Source: Micromonospora antibiotica (lineage in GTDB: Bacteria; Actinomycetota; Actinomycetes; Mycobacteriales; Micromonosporaceae). From it: DNA of 64,000 nt. The position numbers and the translations under genes are program-made. A model generated the notes under the pieces. That model was not told the DNA's origin. It saw nothing but the letters and a program-made list of their open reading frames with translations, and made no database searches. Shown here one piece after another: positions 34,282 through 42,208 of the stretch. Numbering within the stretch: the stretch's first letter is position 1; every line of letters starts with the position of its first letter. The stretch lies in contig NZ_JAGFWR010000025.1 of assembly GCF_017599305.1 (NCBI RefSeq), positions 26,394 through 90,393 of the forward strand, written 5' to 3'.

Positions 34282-36212
34282 GTCGTCACCGCTCCCGTCG
34301 TGGTGGTCGCCCGCACGGTGAGGGCGAGCACCGACAGGCTGATCGCGTCCGCGTCGCCGAGCATCACCGAGTTGACGCCCGGCCGTGCCCCCGCCGCGGT
34401 CGCCCAGTGTGCGCCCTCGGTGGGCACCCCGAAGACGAACCGGCGGGCGTGTCGTTCGCCGGCCGCCGTCACCGGGTGGAACGGCCGGCCGGTGACGGCC
34501 AGCCCACCGGTGACGTGCGGCTGCGCCTCCTGGTCGGACACCACGTGCGGGGTGCAGGAGCGGTGCGCGAGCATCCACCCCAGCAACGGATCGGCGGTAC
34601 GACGCAGGTCGACCTCCGGCAGCCGCGCCTCGATCATCGCGGTCACCACGTCCCGGGCCCCCGGCGTGCGGGGGGACTCGACGAGGAACCCGCCCTGCTC
34701 GGGGCAGGGTGACACCCGCATCCCGGCCCCGACGACCCGCAACACCCCGGCGCGGATGAGCGCGGCCAACTGCTCGACCCGGTGGGCCGGCGGTCCGATG
34801 CTGAGGAAGGCGTTCATCGGGGTGTACCAGTCGTCCAGGTGGTGGCGGTGCGAGCTGCCCCGCAGGCCACCGTGGTCGACGGCGAGGCGTACCTCGTTAC
34901 GCAGGTCGCGCAGGACGTCCATGGCGGCCTTCAGCGGGCCGCTGACGTTGCCCTCCTGTGCCGTGTCGGCGTCCTCCTGCAGGTAACGCAGCATCCATTC
35001 CTGCAACGCCGCCGGGTCGGCGAAGGTCTCGTCGCGGGCCGGGTCCAGCACCGCGTCCCAGTCCCACCGTTCGGTGATCCCGTAACGCTCGCGGATCTGC
35101 TCCTCCTGCCCGTCGCCCCGGGGCACGGCGAGGTATTCGGCCTCGAACCGCCGGGCCTTGCCCCGGCAGCCGCGGCGGCGCAGCACGGCCACGTAGAAGA
35201 CCGTCTCCACCTCCTTGGCGATCAGCGGCCACAGGTCGGTCATGAAGTCCAACGGCGTCGCGTCCGGGGCGGTACGCAGCCGCTCCACCAGCTCCACGGT
35301 GAGCACCCGCGGTTCGTGCCGCCCGTGCGCGCCCTTCTCGTTGCGCCCCCGCGCCCGGTACGGGATGCCCCGCCGGGACCCGGCCAGCAACTGCGGTTCC
35401 AACCCGGACGGCAGGTAGGTCAACTGGCCGTCGTCGCCCCGGACGTAGCGGCCGGCGCGGCCCTCGGTGAGCAGGGCCAGGTAGTCGAAGAAGCAGAGTC
35501 CCAGCCCACGCAGGAGGGTGGGTTCGCCGGGCCGCACCATCGACAGGTCCACGTCGGCCGGGTTGGCCGGCAGGATGTAGGTGAGTCCCCGCTCGACGGC
35601 GAACTCGGCCAGCTTCTGCTCCTGCACCGTCGGGGTGACCGGGAAGTGGCCCTGCGCCAGCACCACCGCGTCCAAGCCGGGGAGCCGGTCGCCGGTCTGC
35701 AACTGCACGCACTGCCGGCCGTCGGACTCGTCCCACACCGCGACGGCGACCGTGGCGTGGGCGTGGACGCTGACGTTCGCCGGTGCCGTGGCGACCACCC
35801 GGTGGTAGACCCAGCTGAGGTAGTGGCCGAACAACCGGCGGGTGGAGTAGGTGTCGGGTCCCACCCCGCGCAGCTCCTCGGCGACGTCGGACGGGAACTG
35901 GGCGAGGTCACCCATCAGCACCTGGAAGCGGGCCCACTCGTAGAGGCTGGGGCCCTCCCGCAGCTGGCCGGCCAGCTCCACGGTCGGGTCGGTGAAGACG
36001 GTCACCTGGGAGGCCACGGTGTTCATCAGCAGCCGGTCGGACTGGTCGGCCCGCCACACCCGGCCCGCCCCCGGCGGGTACGGGTCGACGACGTCGATGC
36101 GTACCGGGCGGTCGGGGTCGGCCGCGGCGTTGGTGACCAGGCGCTCCAGCACGCACAGGCCACGCGGCCCCATGCCGACGACGCACACCGACAGCGGATC
36201 ACTGGTAGACAT
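34278..36212 (-). CDS. CreE-like flavin-dependent aspartate N-monooxygenase (nitrosuccinate synthase)
   Basis: 644 residues, FAD/NAD(P)-binding protein. GMGPRG (13-18) begins the Rossmann fold; the protein is longer than ordinary N-hydroxylases and matches the size and order I know for CreE/FzmM-type enzymes, which oxidise the amino group of L-aspartate three times to give nitrosuccinate. Further features are PYPPGAGRVWR, VVLAQGHFP and the conserved LLRGLGLCFFDYLALL stretch. It sits between aminodeoxychorismate synthase (14-base overlap) and the CreD-like lyase. The pair is the hallmark of nitrite supply for diazo and N-N bond formation. The family call is firm; substrate is by analogy. Confidence 0.78.
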   Translation of the reverse strand: MSTSDPLSVCVVGMGPRGLCVLERLVTNAAADPDRPVRIDVVDPYPPGAGRVWRADQSDRLLMNTVASQVTVFTDPTVELAGQLREGPSLYEWARFQVLMGDLAQFPSDVAEELRGVGPDTYSTRRLFGHYLSWVYHRVVATAPANVSVHAHATVAVAVWDESDGRQCVQLQTGDRLPGLDAVVLAQGHFPVTPTVQEQKLAEFAVERGLTYILPANPADVDLSMVRPGEPTLLRGLGLCFFDYLALLTEGRAGRYVRGDDGQLTYLPSGLEPQLLAGSRRGIPYRARGRNEKGAHGRHEPRVLTVELVERLRTAPDATPLDFMTDLWPLIAKEVETVFYVAVLRRRGCRGKARRFEAEYLAVPRGDGQEEQIRERYGITERWDWDAVLDPARDETFADPAALQEWMLRYLQEDADTAQEGNVSGPLKAAMDVLRDLRNEVRLAVDHGGLRGSSHRHHLDDWYTPMNAFLSIGPPAHRVEQLAALIRAGVLRVVGAGMRVSPCPEQGGFLVESPRTPGARDVVTAMIEARLPEVDLRRTADPLLGWMLAHRSCTPHVVSDQEAQPHVTGGLAVTGRPFHPVTAAGERHARRFVFGVPTEGAHWATAAGARPGVNSVMLGDADAISLSVLALTVRATTTTGAVTT

Positions 36213-38280
36213 CGACGTCCTCCTGGTAGCCGCCGCTGAGCAGCGCGCGCAACGGGGCGGCGGCCTTCAGCAGCATCTCGTCGAACTCCCCCTCCGGATC
36301 GGAGTCGAGGATGATGGCCCCGCCCGCACCGACCCGCATCCCGTCGCCGGACAGCACCGCGGTGCGGATCACGATGTTGAGGTCAGCCGTGCCGTTGCAG
36401 CTGAGGAAGCCCAGCGAGCCGGAGTAGATGCCCCGGGCGGTGGTCTCCAGCCCGTCGATGATCTCCAGCGTCCGCAGCTTGGGCGCCCCGGTCATCGAGC
36501 CGCCGGGGAAGCACGCCTCGACGCAGTCGACGGCGGTGGCTTCGGCCCGCAGTCGGCCCCGGATGGTCGAGACCAGCTGGTGCACGCTCGCGTACGACTC
36601 GGTCTGCATCAGCTTGGGGACGGTGACGCTGCCGACCTCGCACACCCGGCCGAGGTCGTTGCGGAGCAGGTCGACGATCATCAGGTTCTCGGCGCGGGTC
36701 TTGTCGCTGGTGGTCAGCTCGTCGCGCAGCGCCGCGTCGACCGTCGGGTCCGGGTCCCGGGGCGCGGTCCCCTTGATCGGCTTGGTCTCGACCACCCGGT
36801 CGGCGGTCAGCCGCAGGAAACGTTCCGGGGAGGAGCAGGCCACCTCGATGTCGCCCAGCCGCAGGTAGGCCGAGTAGGGCGCGGGGTTGTAGCGGCGCAT
36901 GGCCCGGTAGAAGGCGAACCCGTCGCGGGGACGCGGCAGGCGCAGCCCGTTGGTCAGGCAGATCTCGTAGCTCTCCCCGGCGACCAGTTCCCGCTTGCAG
37001 GCGGCGATGTCGGCCAGGTACTGCTCCCGGTCCCGCTCCAGCGACGCGACCAGCGAGGTGGTGTCGACCGGCGGCGGGGTGAGCGGGGTGACCGGTCCCG
37101 CCTCGGGGATCGCGGTGAGCTGCTCGGCGACGGTCTCGACCCAGTCCTGCGCCGCGTCGTCGCTGCCCTCGCTGCCGTCGGAGAGGGCCACCAGGTAGGT
37201 CTGCCGGTCCCGGTGGTCGACCGCGACGAACCGGTCGGCGAAGATCCAGTACGCGTCCGGGGTGTCGGCGCGGTGCGGCCCGGCAGCGCCGAGGTCACCC
37301 TTCAGCTCGTAACCGAAGTAGCCGACGTAGCCGCAGGTCAGGTCGGTGGGCAGGGCCGACGAGTCGAGGTGGATGCCGGCCAGCCGCTGCTGGAGGTAGG
37401 ACAGGATGGTGCCGGGCACCCGGGTCGGGGCGCCGGCCGCCGTGGTGACCTCGACCGCGTCGGTGCCGACGTAGTAGCGGACCACCTCGGACAGCGGCCC
37501 GGAGGCGTCACCGAGGTAGGAGAAGCGGGACAGCCCCTCCTCGACCCGGGCGCTGTCCAGCCAGAAGGCGTGGGTGGCGTCCCGGAACAGCCGGGTGAAC
37601 GCCTGCTCGGCGTCGGTCTCCCAGCCGAGGGTACGCACGTGCAGCCGGTGCGTCGGCGCGGCGATGGGCGGCGGGGCGGCCACCTGGATGCTCTCCCGGG
37701 CCTGGTGGGCCCGGGTCAGGTCACGGAAGTTGCCGAGCAGGGTCTGCCCGTACTCGGTGCAGATCGACTCGGGGTGGAACTGGAGCCCCCACATGGGCCG
37801 GCTGACGTGCCGCAGGCCCATGATCACGCCGTCCTCGGCCCAGGCGGTCGCCACCAGCTCCGGGGGCAGGTCCGACACGCACAGCGAGTGGTACCGCACG
37901 GCGGTGAACTGCTGCGGGATGCCGGCGAACAGGCCGTCCCCGTCGTGGGTGATCGACGCCAGGTGGCCGTGCCGCGGCACGGGCGCGGAGTGGACGGCCG
38001 CGCCGTGGCCGGAGGCGATGCCCTGGTGGCCGAGGCAGACCCCGAGCACCGGCACCGGGGAGTCCGCGATGACCTGGGCGGAGAAGCCGAAGTCCTTCTC
38101 CCGGTCGGGTCGACCGGGGCCGGGCGAGATCACCACGTTGTCGAAACGACGCAGGTCCAGGGTGGCCACGGCCGGATCGTCGTGGCGGATCACGGTGGGC
38201 TCGACGCCGTTGACGACGGCGATGAGCTGGAACAGGTTGTAGGTGTAGGAGTCGTAGTTGTCGACCAGCAGGGTGCGCAC
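36199..38280 (-). CDS. pabAB: Fused aminodeoxychorismate synthase (PabA-PabB)
   Basis: 693 residues. Residues 1-190 are a glutamine amidotransferase with C82 in VLGVCLGHQG and the H169-P-E171 pair; residues 230-690 are the chorismate-binding domain. The diagnostic PIKGT at 501-505 has the lysine nucleophile (K503) typical of PabB, whereas anthranilate synthases have Ala there. The domain order amidotransferase first also differs from PhzE. Product: 4-amino-4-deoxychorismate from chorismate and glutamine. GTG 38280 is preceded by GGAGGAGGCATCA and gives the MRTLLVDNYDS start; an upstream GTG at 38304 lacks such a site. Fused PabAB proteins are typical of secondary pathways (candicidin, chloramphenicol). 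Confidence 0.92.
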   Translation of the reverse strand: MRTLLVDNYDSYTYNLFQLIAVVNGVEPTVIRHDDPAVATLDLRRFDNVVISPGPGRPDREKDFGFSAQVIADSPVPVLGVCLGHQGIASGHGAAVHSAPVPRHGHLASITHDGDGLFAGIPQQFTAVRYHSLCVSDLPPELVATAWAEDGVIMGLRHVSRPMWGLQFHPESICTEYGQTLLGNFRDLTRAHQARESIQVAAPPPIAAPTHRLHVRTLGWETDAEQAFTRLFRDATHAFWLDSARVEEGLSRFSYLGDASGPLSEVVRYYVGTDAVEVTTAAGAPTRVPGTILSYLQQRLAGIHLDSSALPTDLTCGYVGYFGYELKGDLGAAGPHRADTPDAYWIFADRFVAVDHRDRQTYLVALSDGSEGSDDAAQDWVETVAEQLTAIPEAGPVTPLTPPPVDTTSLVASLERDREQYLADIAACKRELVAGESYEICLTNGLRLPRPRDGFAFYRAMRRYNPAPYSAYLRLGDIEVACSSPERFLRLTADRVVETKPIKGTAPRDPDPTVDAALRDELTTSDKTRAENLMIVDLLRNDLGRVCEVGSVTVPKLMQTESYASVHQLVSTIRGRLRAEATAVDCVEACFPGGSMTGAPKLRTLEIIDGLETTARGIYSGSLGFLSCNGTADLNIVIRTAVLSGDGMRVGAGGAIILDSDPEGEFDEMLLKAAAPLRALLSGGYQEDVDVYQ

Positions 38281-38325
38281 TGATGCCTCCTCCGCTCGGG
38301 TCACGAAGTTGTCGGGGACGGGTGT

Positions 38326-39540
38326 TCAGCGGTGCATCGCGGCGACGAGCGCGTCGACGACCGCGTCGGCCTGCTCGTTGTTGAGCCGCGGGTCGCACAG
38401 CGACCGGTAGTTGCGGCCGAGCTGGCTCTCGTCGGTCACGCTCGCGCCCACGCACTCGGTGACGTCGTCCGCGGCGATCTCCAGGTGCAGGCCCGCCGGC
38501 TCCAGGCCGTGACCGCGCAGCACCTCGACGAAGGTGGTCAGCTCGCCCACGATGGCGTCCAGGTGGCGGGTCTTCACCCCACCGGCGCCGCGGACGGTGT
38601 TGCCGTGCATGGCGTCGCTCATCCAGGCGACCGGGTGGCCGGCGTCGACCACCGCCCGCACCAGGGGCGGCAGGTGATCGGCGATCCGCTGCTGACCCAT
38701 CCGGCTGATCAGGGTGAGCCGGCCGGGCCGGCGGTGCGGGTCGAGCAACGCGCAGATCCGCAGCACGTCGTCGACGGTGGCGCTGGGGCCGACCTTGACC
38801 GCGACCGGGTTGCCCAACCCGGCCAGGAAGTTCAGGTGCGCATCGTCCACCCCACGGGTGCGGTCACCCACCCAGGGCAGGTGCGTCGAGCGCAGGAACC
38901 ACTCGCCGGTGACCTCGTCGAGGCGGGTCAGCGCCTGCTCGTACTCGAGGATGAGCACCTCGTGGCTGGTCCATACGCCGCCGCCGGCCTGCGCCAGCTC
39001 CGCCACCACCTGCCGGGCGGTGTAGTAGCAGGACAGCAGCCGGTACGGGTCGGGCTGGCGGGCCAGCGCAGTGCCCTCCGGTTCGTTGACCATCAGCCCG
39101 CGGAACACGGGCAGCAGCTGCCCGTCGACCGCTTCGAACGGCTCGGAGCGGGGCTTGGCGAACTGGCCGCCGAGCCGTCCCAGACCGATGGTCGGGCGGT
39201 GCAGCTCACGGGTCAGGCGCTCGCCGAGCGACGTGATGGCCCGGTGTTTGGCCCGTGCCGAGGCGGTGGCGGCCATGCCGAGTGGCTCGGCACAGTCGCC
39301 GGCCTGGAGCACGAACGCCTTCCCGGCGCTGGCGAGGGCCAGTTCCTCGCGCAGCCGCCTGATCTCCTCGACGCCGGTCAGCGCGGGCAGGCCGGACAGG
39401 TAGTCGGCGACAGCGTCGAGTTCGTCCCGGTCCGGCCAGGTCGGCTGCTGCGTGATGGGCAGCGTGCGCCAGCCGGCGGGGCTCCAACTGTCGGTGGTGG
39501 GCGCCTCGGGGCGCCGTACGAGAAGCTGTGGTGATGCCAT
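38326..39540 (-). CDS. Class II (plant-type) DAHP synthase
   Basis: 404 residues, shorter than the regulated housekeeping class II enzyme (about 460), consistent with loss of N-terminal regulatory elements as in secondary-metabolic copies. Key segments: FVLQAGDCAE (metal-binding Cys), GQFAKPRSEP, GVKTRHLDAI, HLEIAADDVTECVG and DPRLNNEQA. It condenses phosphoenolpyruvate and erythrose-4-phosphate, the first shikimate step, and would raise chorismate supply for the PabAB enzyme encoded 45 bases downstream. ATG 39540 is the first gene of the operon. Confidence 0.94.
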   Translation of the reverse strand: MASPQLLVRRPEAPTTDSWSPAGWRTLPITQQPTWPDRDELDAVADYLSGLPALTGVEEIRRLREELALASAGKAFVLQAGDCAEPLGMAATASARAKHRAITSLGERLTRELHRPTIGLGRLGGQFAKPRSEPFEAVDGQLLPVFRGLMVNEPEGTALARQPDPYRLLSCYYTARQVVAELAQAGGGVWTSHEVLILEYEQALTRLDEVTGEWFLRSTHLPWVGDRTRGVDDAHLNFLAGLGNPVAVKVGPSATVDDVLRICALLDPHRRPGRLTLISRMGQQRIADHLPPLVRAVVDAGHPVAWMSDAMHGNTVRGAGGVKTRHLDAIVGELTTFVEVLRGHGLEPAGLHLEIAADDVTECVGASVTDESQLGRNYRSLCDPRLNNEQADAVVDALVAAMHR

Positions 39541-39628
39541 GGAAGTCTCCCCCTGTATTCTTCGGGGCGGCCCGGTCACCGAAGAGGGTGCCGCGATCCG
39601 GTACGGACCGTATCGGCGGGGAAGACGA

Positions 39629-39710
39629 TTGGCACAGGGCCATGTTTGCCATCTCGCTAGTACCACTGGGATTGGCACCTGACTATTTGGCTACATGGCC
39701 CTTTGGCACC
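39629..39710 (-). promoter_or_regulatory. Probable MocR binding region upstream of the nitrite/PABA operon
   Basis: The 181-base gap between the MocR stop (39722) and the DAHP synthase start (39540) holds three direct repeats TTGGCAC on the plus strand at 39629, 39672 and 39703; the last two extend to TTGGCACC. Start-to-start distances are 43 and 31 bases, close to four and three helical turns. A perfect inverted repeat AGGGCCATG (39636-39644) / CATGGCCCT (39694-39702) spans them. Repeats spaced by whole turns are common for MocR-type regulators. The region is AT-richer than its flanks and probably contains the operon promoter, though I cannot fix the -10 box. Confidence 0.6.
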
Positions 39711-39721
39711 GACGAAACGAC

Positions 39722-41260
39722 TTATACGCTCTTCCTCAATGCGGTACGACTACCCGGATGGGCACGGCCGGTGAATTGCTCGACAACTGTCGTCAGGCGG
39801 TTGACGCCGGCCAGGATCTTCTCGGGTGGCGTGGCCGCGTAACCGAGGACCAGCCCCCGGCCGATCCCTTCCAGCTCGTCGCCGAACGACGACAGCGGAT
39901 AGACCCGCAGGCGTGCCTCCCGGCCGAGCCGGGCCAGGCGTTGCTCGTCGGCGGTCTCCGGCAGGCTGGCGACCAGGTGGGTGCCCCGCGGCGGGTTGTC
40001 GATCGTGACGAACCCGCCGAGCCTGCCGCGCAGCGCGCCGACGAGGATGTCGCCGCGTTCCCGATAGACGTCACGCATCCGCCTGACGTGCCGGGCGAGA
40101 TGATTCGCCTCGATGAACTCGGCGAGCGCGGACTGGGTGAGGATGTTGAGCGAGTTGACGGTCGCCCGTTGCACCTCGGTGACGATGTCGACGAGATCCG
40201 GTGGCACCACCAGATAGGCCAGGCACAGGCCGGGAAACAGAACCTTGCTGAAGGTCCCGACGTAGATGACCCGTCCACGCTCGTCGGCCTGGTGCAGCGG
40301 TGGACCGGGATTCTCCGCCCAGAACTCACCGTCGTAGTCGTCCTCGATGATCCAGCCGTCGTTGTCACTGGCCCACGCCAACACCTCGGCCCGGCGGGCC
40401 GCGGACATCCGGACCGACAGGGGGAACTGGTTGTTGGGGGTCACCACCGCCATCCGGGCGTCCGGGTGGCGGGCCTGGCCCACCCCGATGCACATGCCCT
40501 CGGCGTCGACCGGCACCGGGCAGGTCTCGACGCCGGCGGAGTGCAGGGCACCCCGGATGGCCTGCAGGCCCGGGTCCTCGACCAGGGCCTTCTCCCCCGG
40601 TTCGAGCAGGGTCACGGCCATGACGTGCACGGCGATCTGGGCGCTCGGCTGGATGATCACCTGTTCCGGGGTGCACCGGACGCCGCGCATGAGCCCGAGC
40701 ATGGCCGCGATGCCCTTGCGCAGCGGCCAGTAGCCGGCCGGGTCGCGGTGGGTGTAGAGGGCACTGGTCAGCTGATGCGACTTGCTGAACATGATCTGGC
40801 CCCAGACCTTCGACGGGAAGAGGTCCAGGGCGGGCATGCCGAGGGTGAACGGCCGGTCCGGGTAGCGCAGCTGGTCGTGCGCCGGGGTGAAGTAGGCCGA
40901 TGCCTCGGCCATCCGGCGGGCGGCCCGGGTGATGCGCAGTGGCGTCCGGGTGGTCGGCCGGGGGAGCTTGGCCTCCATCTCCCGGACGCTCTGCCGGGTG
41001 GCCACCCGGGTGCCGGAGCCCACCCGGCCGTCGAGGTAGCCCTCGGCGAGCAGCCGGTCGTACGCCACGAGCACGGTGTTGCGCGAGACGCCCAACTCCT
41101 TGGCCAGGGTACGGGTGGCCGGCAGCCGGGTGCCCGGGGTGAGTTGTCCCGCCTCGATGCTCCACCGCAACTGTTCGTACAACTGTTGGTAAAGCGGTGC
41201 CGATGAATGACGGTCGATGAGGAAACCGCTTCCCGGCAGCGCGGGCGACTCACGTGGCAT
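39722..41260 (-). CDS. MocR-type (GntR-HTH plus class I aminotransferase domain) regulator
   Basis: 512 residues. A winged helix of the GntR type covers about 20-88 (LYQQLYEQLRWSIEAG, GVSRNTVLVAYDRLLAEGYL); the rest is an aminotransferase-fold domain with IIEDDYDGEF and the PLP lysine in VGTFSKVLFPGL. MocR proteins bind PLP adducts or amino-acid-like ligands and activate neighbouring genes. It lies just upstream of the DAHP synthase operon in the same direction, with candidate sites between them; it is the likely pathway-specific regulator. The start is ATG 41260. Confidence 0.92.
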   Translation of the reverse strand: MPRESPALPGSGFLIDRHSSAPLYQQLYEQLRWSIEAGQLTPGTRLPATRTLAKELGVSRNTVLVAYDRLLAEGYLDGRVGSGTRVATRQSVREMEAKLPRPTTRTPLRITRAARRMAEASAYFTPAHDQLRYPDRPFTLGMPALDLFPSKVWGQIMFSKSHQLTSALYTHRDPAGYWPLRKGIAAMLGLMRGVRCTPEQVIIQPSAQIAVHVMAVTLLEPGEKALVEDPGLQAIRGALHSAGVETCPVPVDAEGMCIGVGQARHPDARMAVVTPNNQFPLSVRMSAARRAEVLAWASDNDGWIIEDDYDGEFWAENPGPPLHQADERGRVIYVGTFSKVLFPGLCLAYLVVPPDLVDIVTEVQRATVNSLNILTQSALAEFIEANHLARHVRRMRDVYRERGDILVGALRGRLGGFVTIDNPPRGTHLVASLPETADEQRLARLGREARLRVYPLSSFGDELEGIGRGLVLGYAATPPEKILAGVNRLTTVVEQFTGRAHPGSRTALRKSV

Positions 41261-41365
41261 GCATTTGTCCCTTGCCCGATCGGGCGGGGCGGCATGGCAC
41301 GTTCCGGCCCGCGCTGACGATCCATCTCCCGACCGGACCGGCTCAAGAAACGGAAATTACCATAC

Positions 41366-42208
41366 CTACAACTTAGCTACTGGCGAGAGCGCGGCGGACC
41401 CCGCCGGCAGGACGATTCCTGACACCAGTCTGTCCAAATGGGCCGCGCTGTCCACGATGTACGGAAAGACGGTGCTCGTGTCGGCGAGTCGGCCCTCCGT
41501 GCGGGTGGGCAGGGTCACCGGCATCGCCACGTCCAGGAGGGACCGCCCGGCCGGACGGGGGGTGGTGAGATCGACGACGCCCCCCGCCGCCAGCCGGCGG
41601 TAGCTGGCGAGTTGACCGGTGAGACTGCCGAGCCCACCCGCCCCGGTCGACGGCCGACGGTCCGGCTGCCGGACGGCGGAGTCCAGGGCGAACCCGGTCA
41701 GCGCCACCACCAGGGTGGACCGCTCCGGATCCAGGTAGGCGATCTTGCAGACGTCGTCCTGGTCGGTGCAGATGTCCGGCCGGACACTGGCCTTGGCCGG
41801 CTCGGTCAGGTCGACGGTGAGCACCCGGTAGCGTGGCCGGGCGCCGGTCAACCGTTCGTGGCACTGCAACACCGCCGCACCCGTCGCGTCGGTCAGCACC
41901 ACGTCCGGATCACCCAACAGGTCCGCCGACCACGGGGTCGTCGTCTGGATCGGGGTGGAGATGACCACCGCGCCGACGATCAGCCCGGCGATCAGGGCGA
42001 CGAGTCCCTCCGCGCTGCCCATCGTCAGGATGGCCAGCCGGGTCTGCGTGCCGTCGCCGGACTCACCGATCCGCCCGGCCAGCGTCGCCGACTGGCGCAG
42101 CAGGTCACCGTAGGTGAGCGACGACTCGGTCTGGTTGGGCAGCTGGAACCGTACCGCCTGACCGGTCGCCCACCACCCGTCGGAGAGCAGTTCCTCAAGC
42201 CAGCGCAT
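41366..42208 (-). CDS. Degenerate/truncated adenylating-enzyme-like protein
   Basis: 280 residues. The first 120 resemble the N-terminal subdomain of ANL ligases (LTYGDLLRQSATLAGRIGE; LVALIAGLIVGAVVISTP), but the phosphate loop that should follow is absent, no acid-activating motifs appear, and the protein stops before the C-terminal subdomain. It overlaps the LuxC-like gene by 14 bases and is therefore expressed with it. It might be a remnant, a scaffold for the LuxE/LuxC pair, or a catalytically silent partner. No frameshift is obvious; the frame is open and codon use matches its neighbours. Confidence 0.6.
   Translation of the reverse strand: MRWLEELLSDGWWATGQAVRFQLPNQTESSLTYGDLLRQSATLAGRIGESGDGTQTRLAILTMGSAEGLVALIAGLIVGAVVISTPIQTTTPWSADLLGDPDVVLTDATGAAVLQCHERLTGARPRYRVLTVDLTEPAKASVRPDICTDQDDVCKIAYLDPERSTLVVALTGFALDSAVRQPDRRPSTGAGGLGSLTGQLASYRRLAAGGVVDLTTPRPAGRSLLDVAMPVTLPTRTEGRLADTSTVFPYIVDSAAHLDRLVSGIVLPAGSAALSPVAKL

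Noticed and set aside
27901..36212. A known alanosine-type or phenazine cluster
   Set aside because: No SbnB-like dehydrogenase, carrier-protein genes, or PhzABDFG; the arylamine genes do not belong to alanosine.
36199..38280. PhzE (ADIC) or anthranilate synthase identity
   Set aside because: PhzE has the amidotransferase at the C-terminus, here it is N-terminal; PIKGT with a lysine marks PabB, whereas anthranilate synthases have Ala there. No PhzD-like isochorismatase is present.
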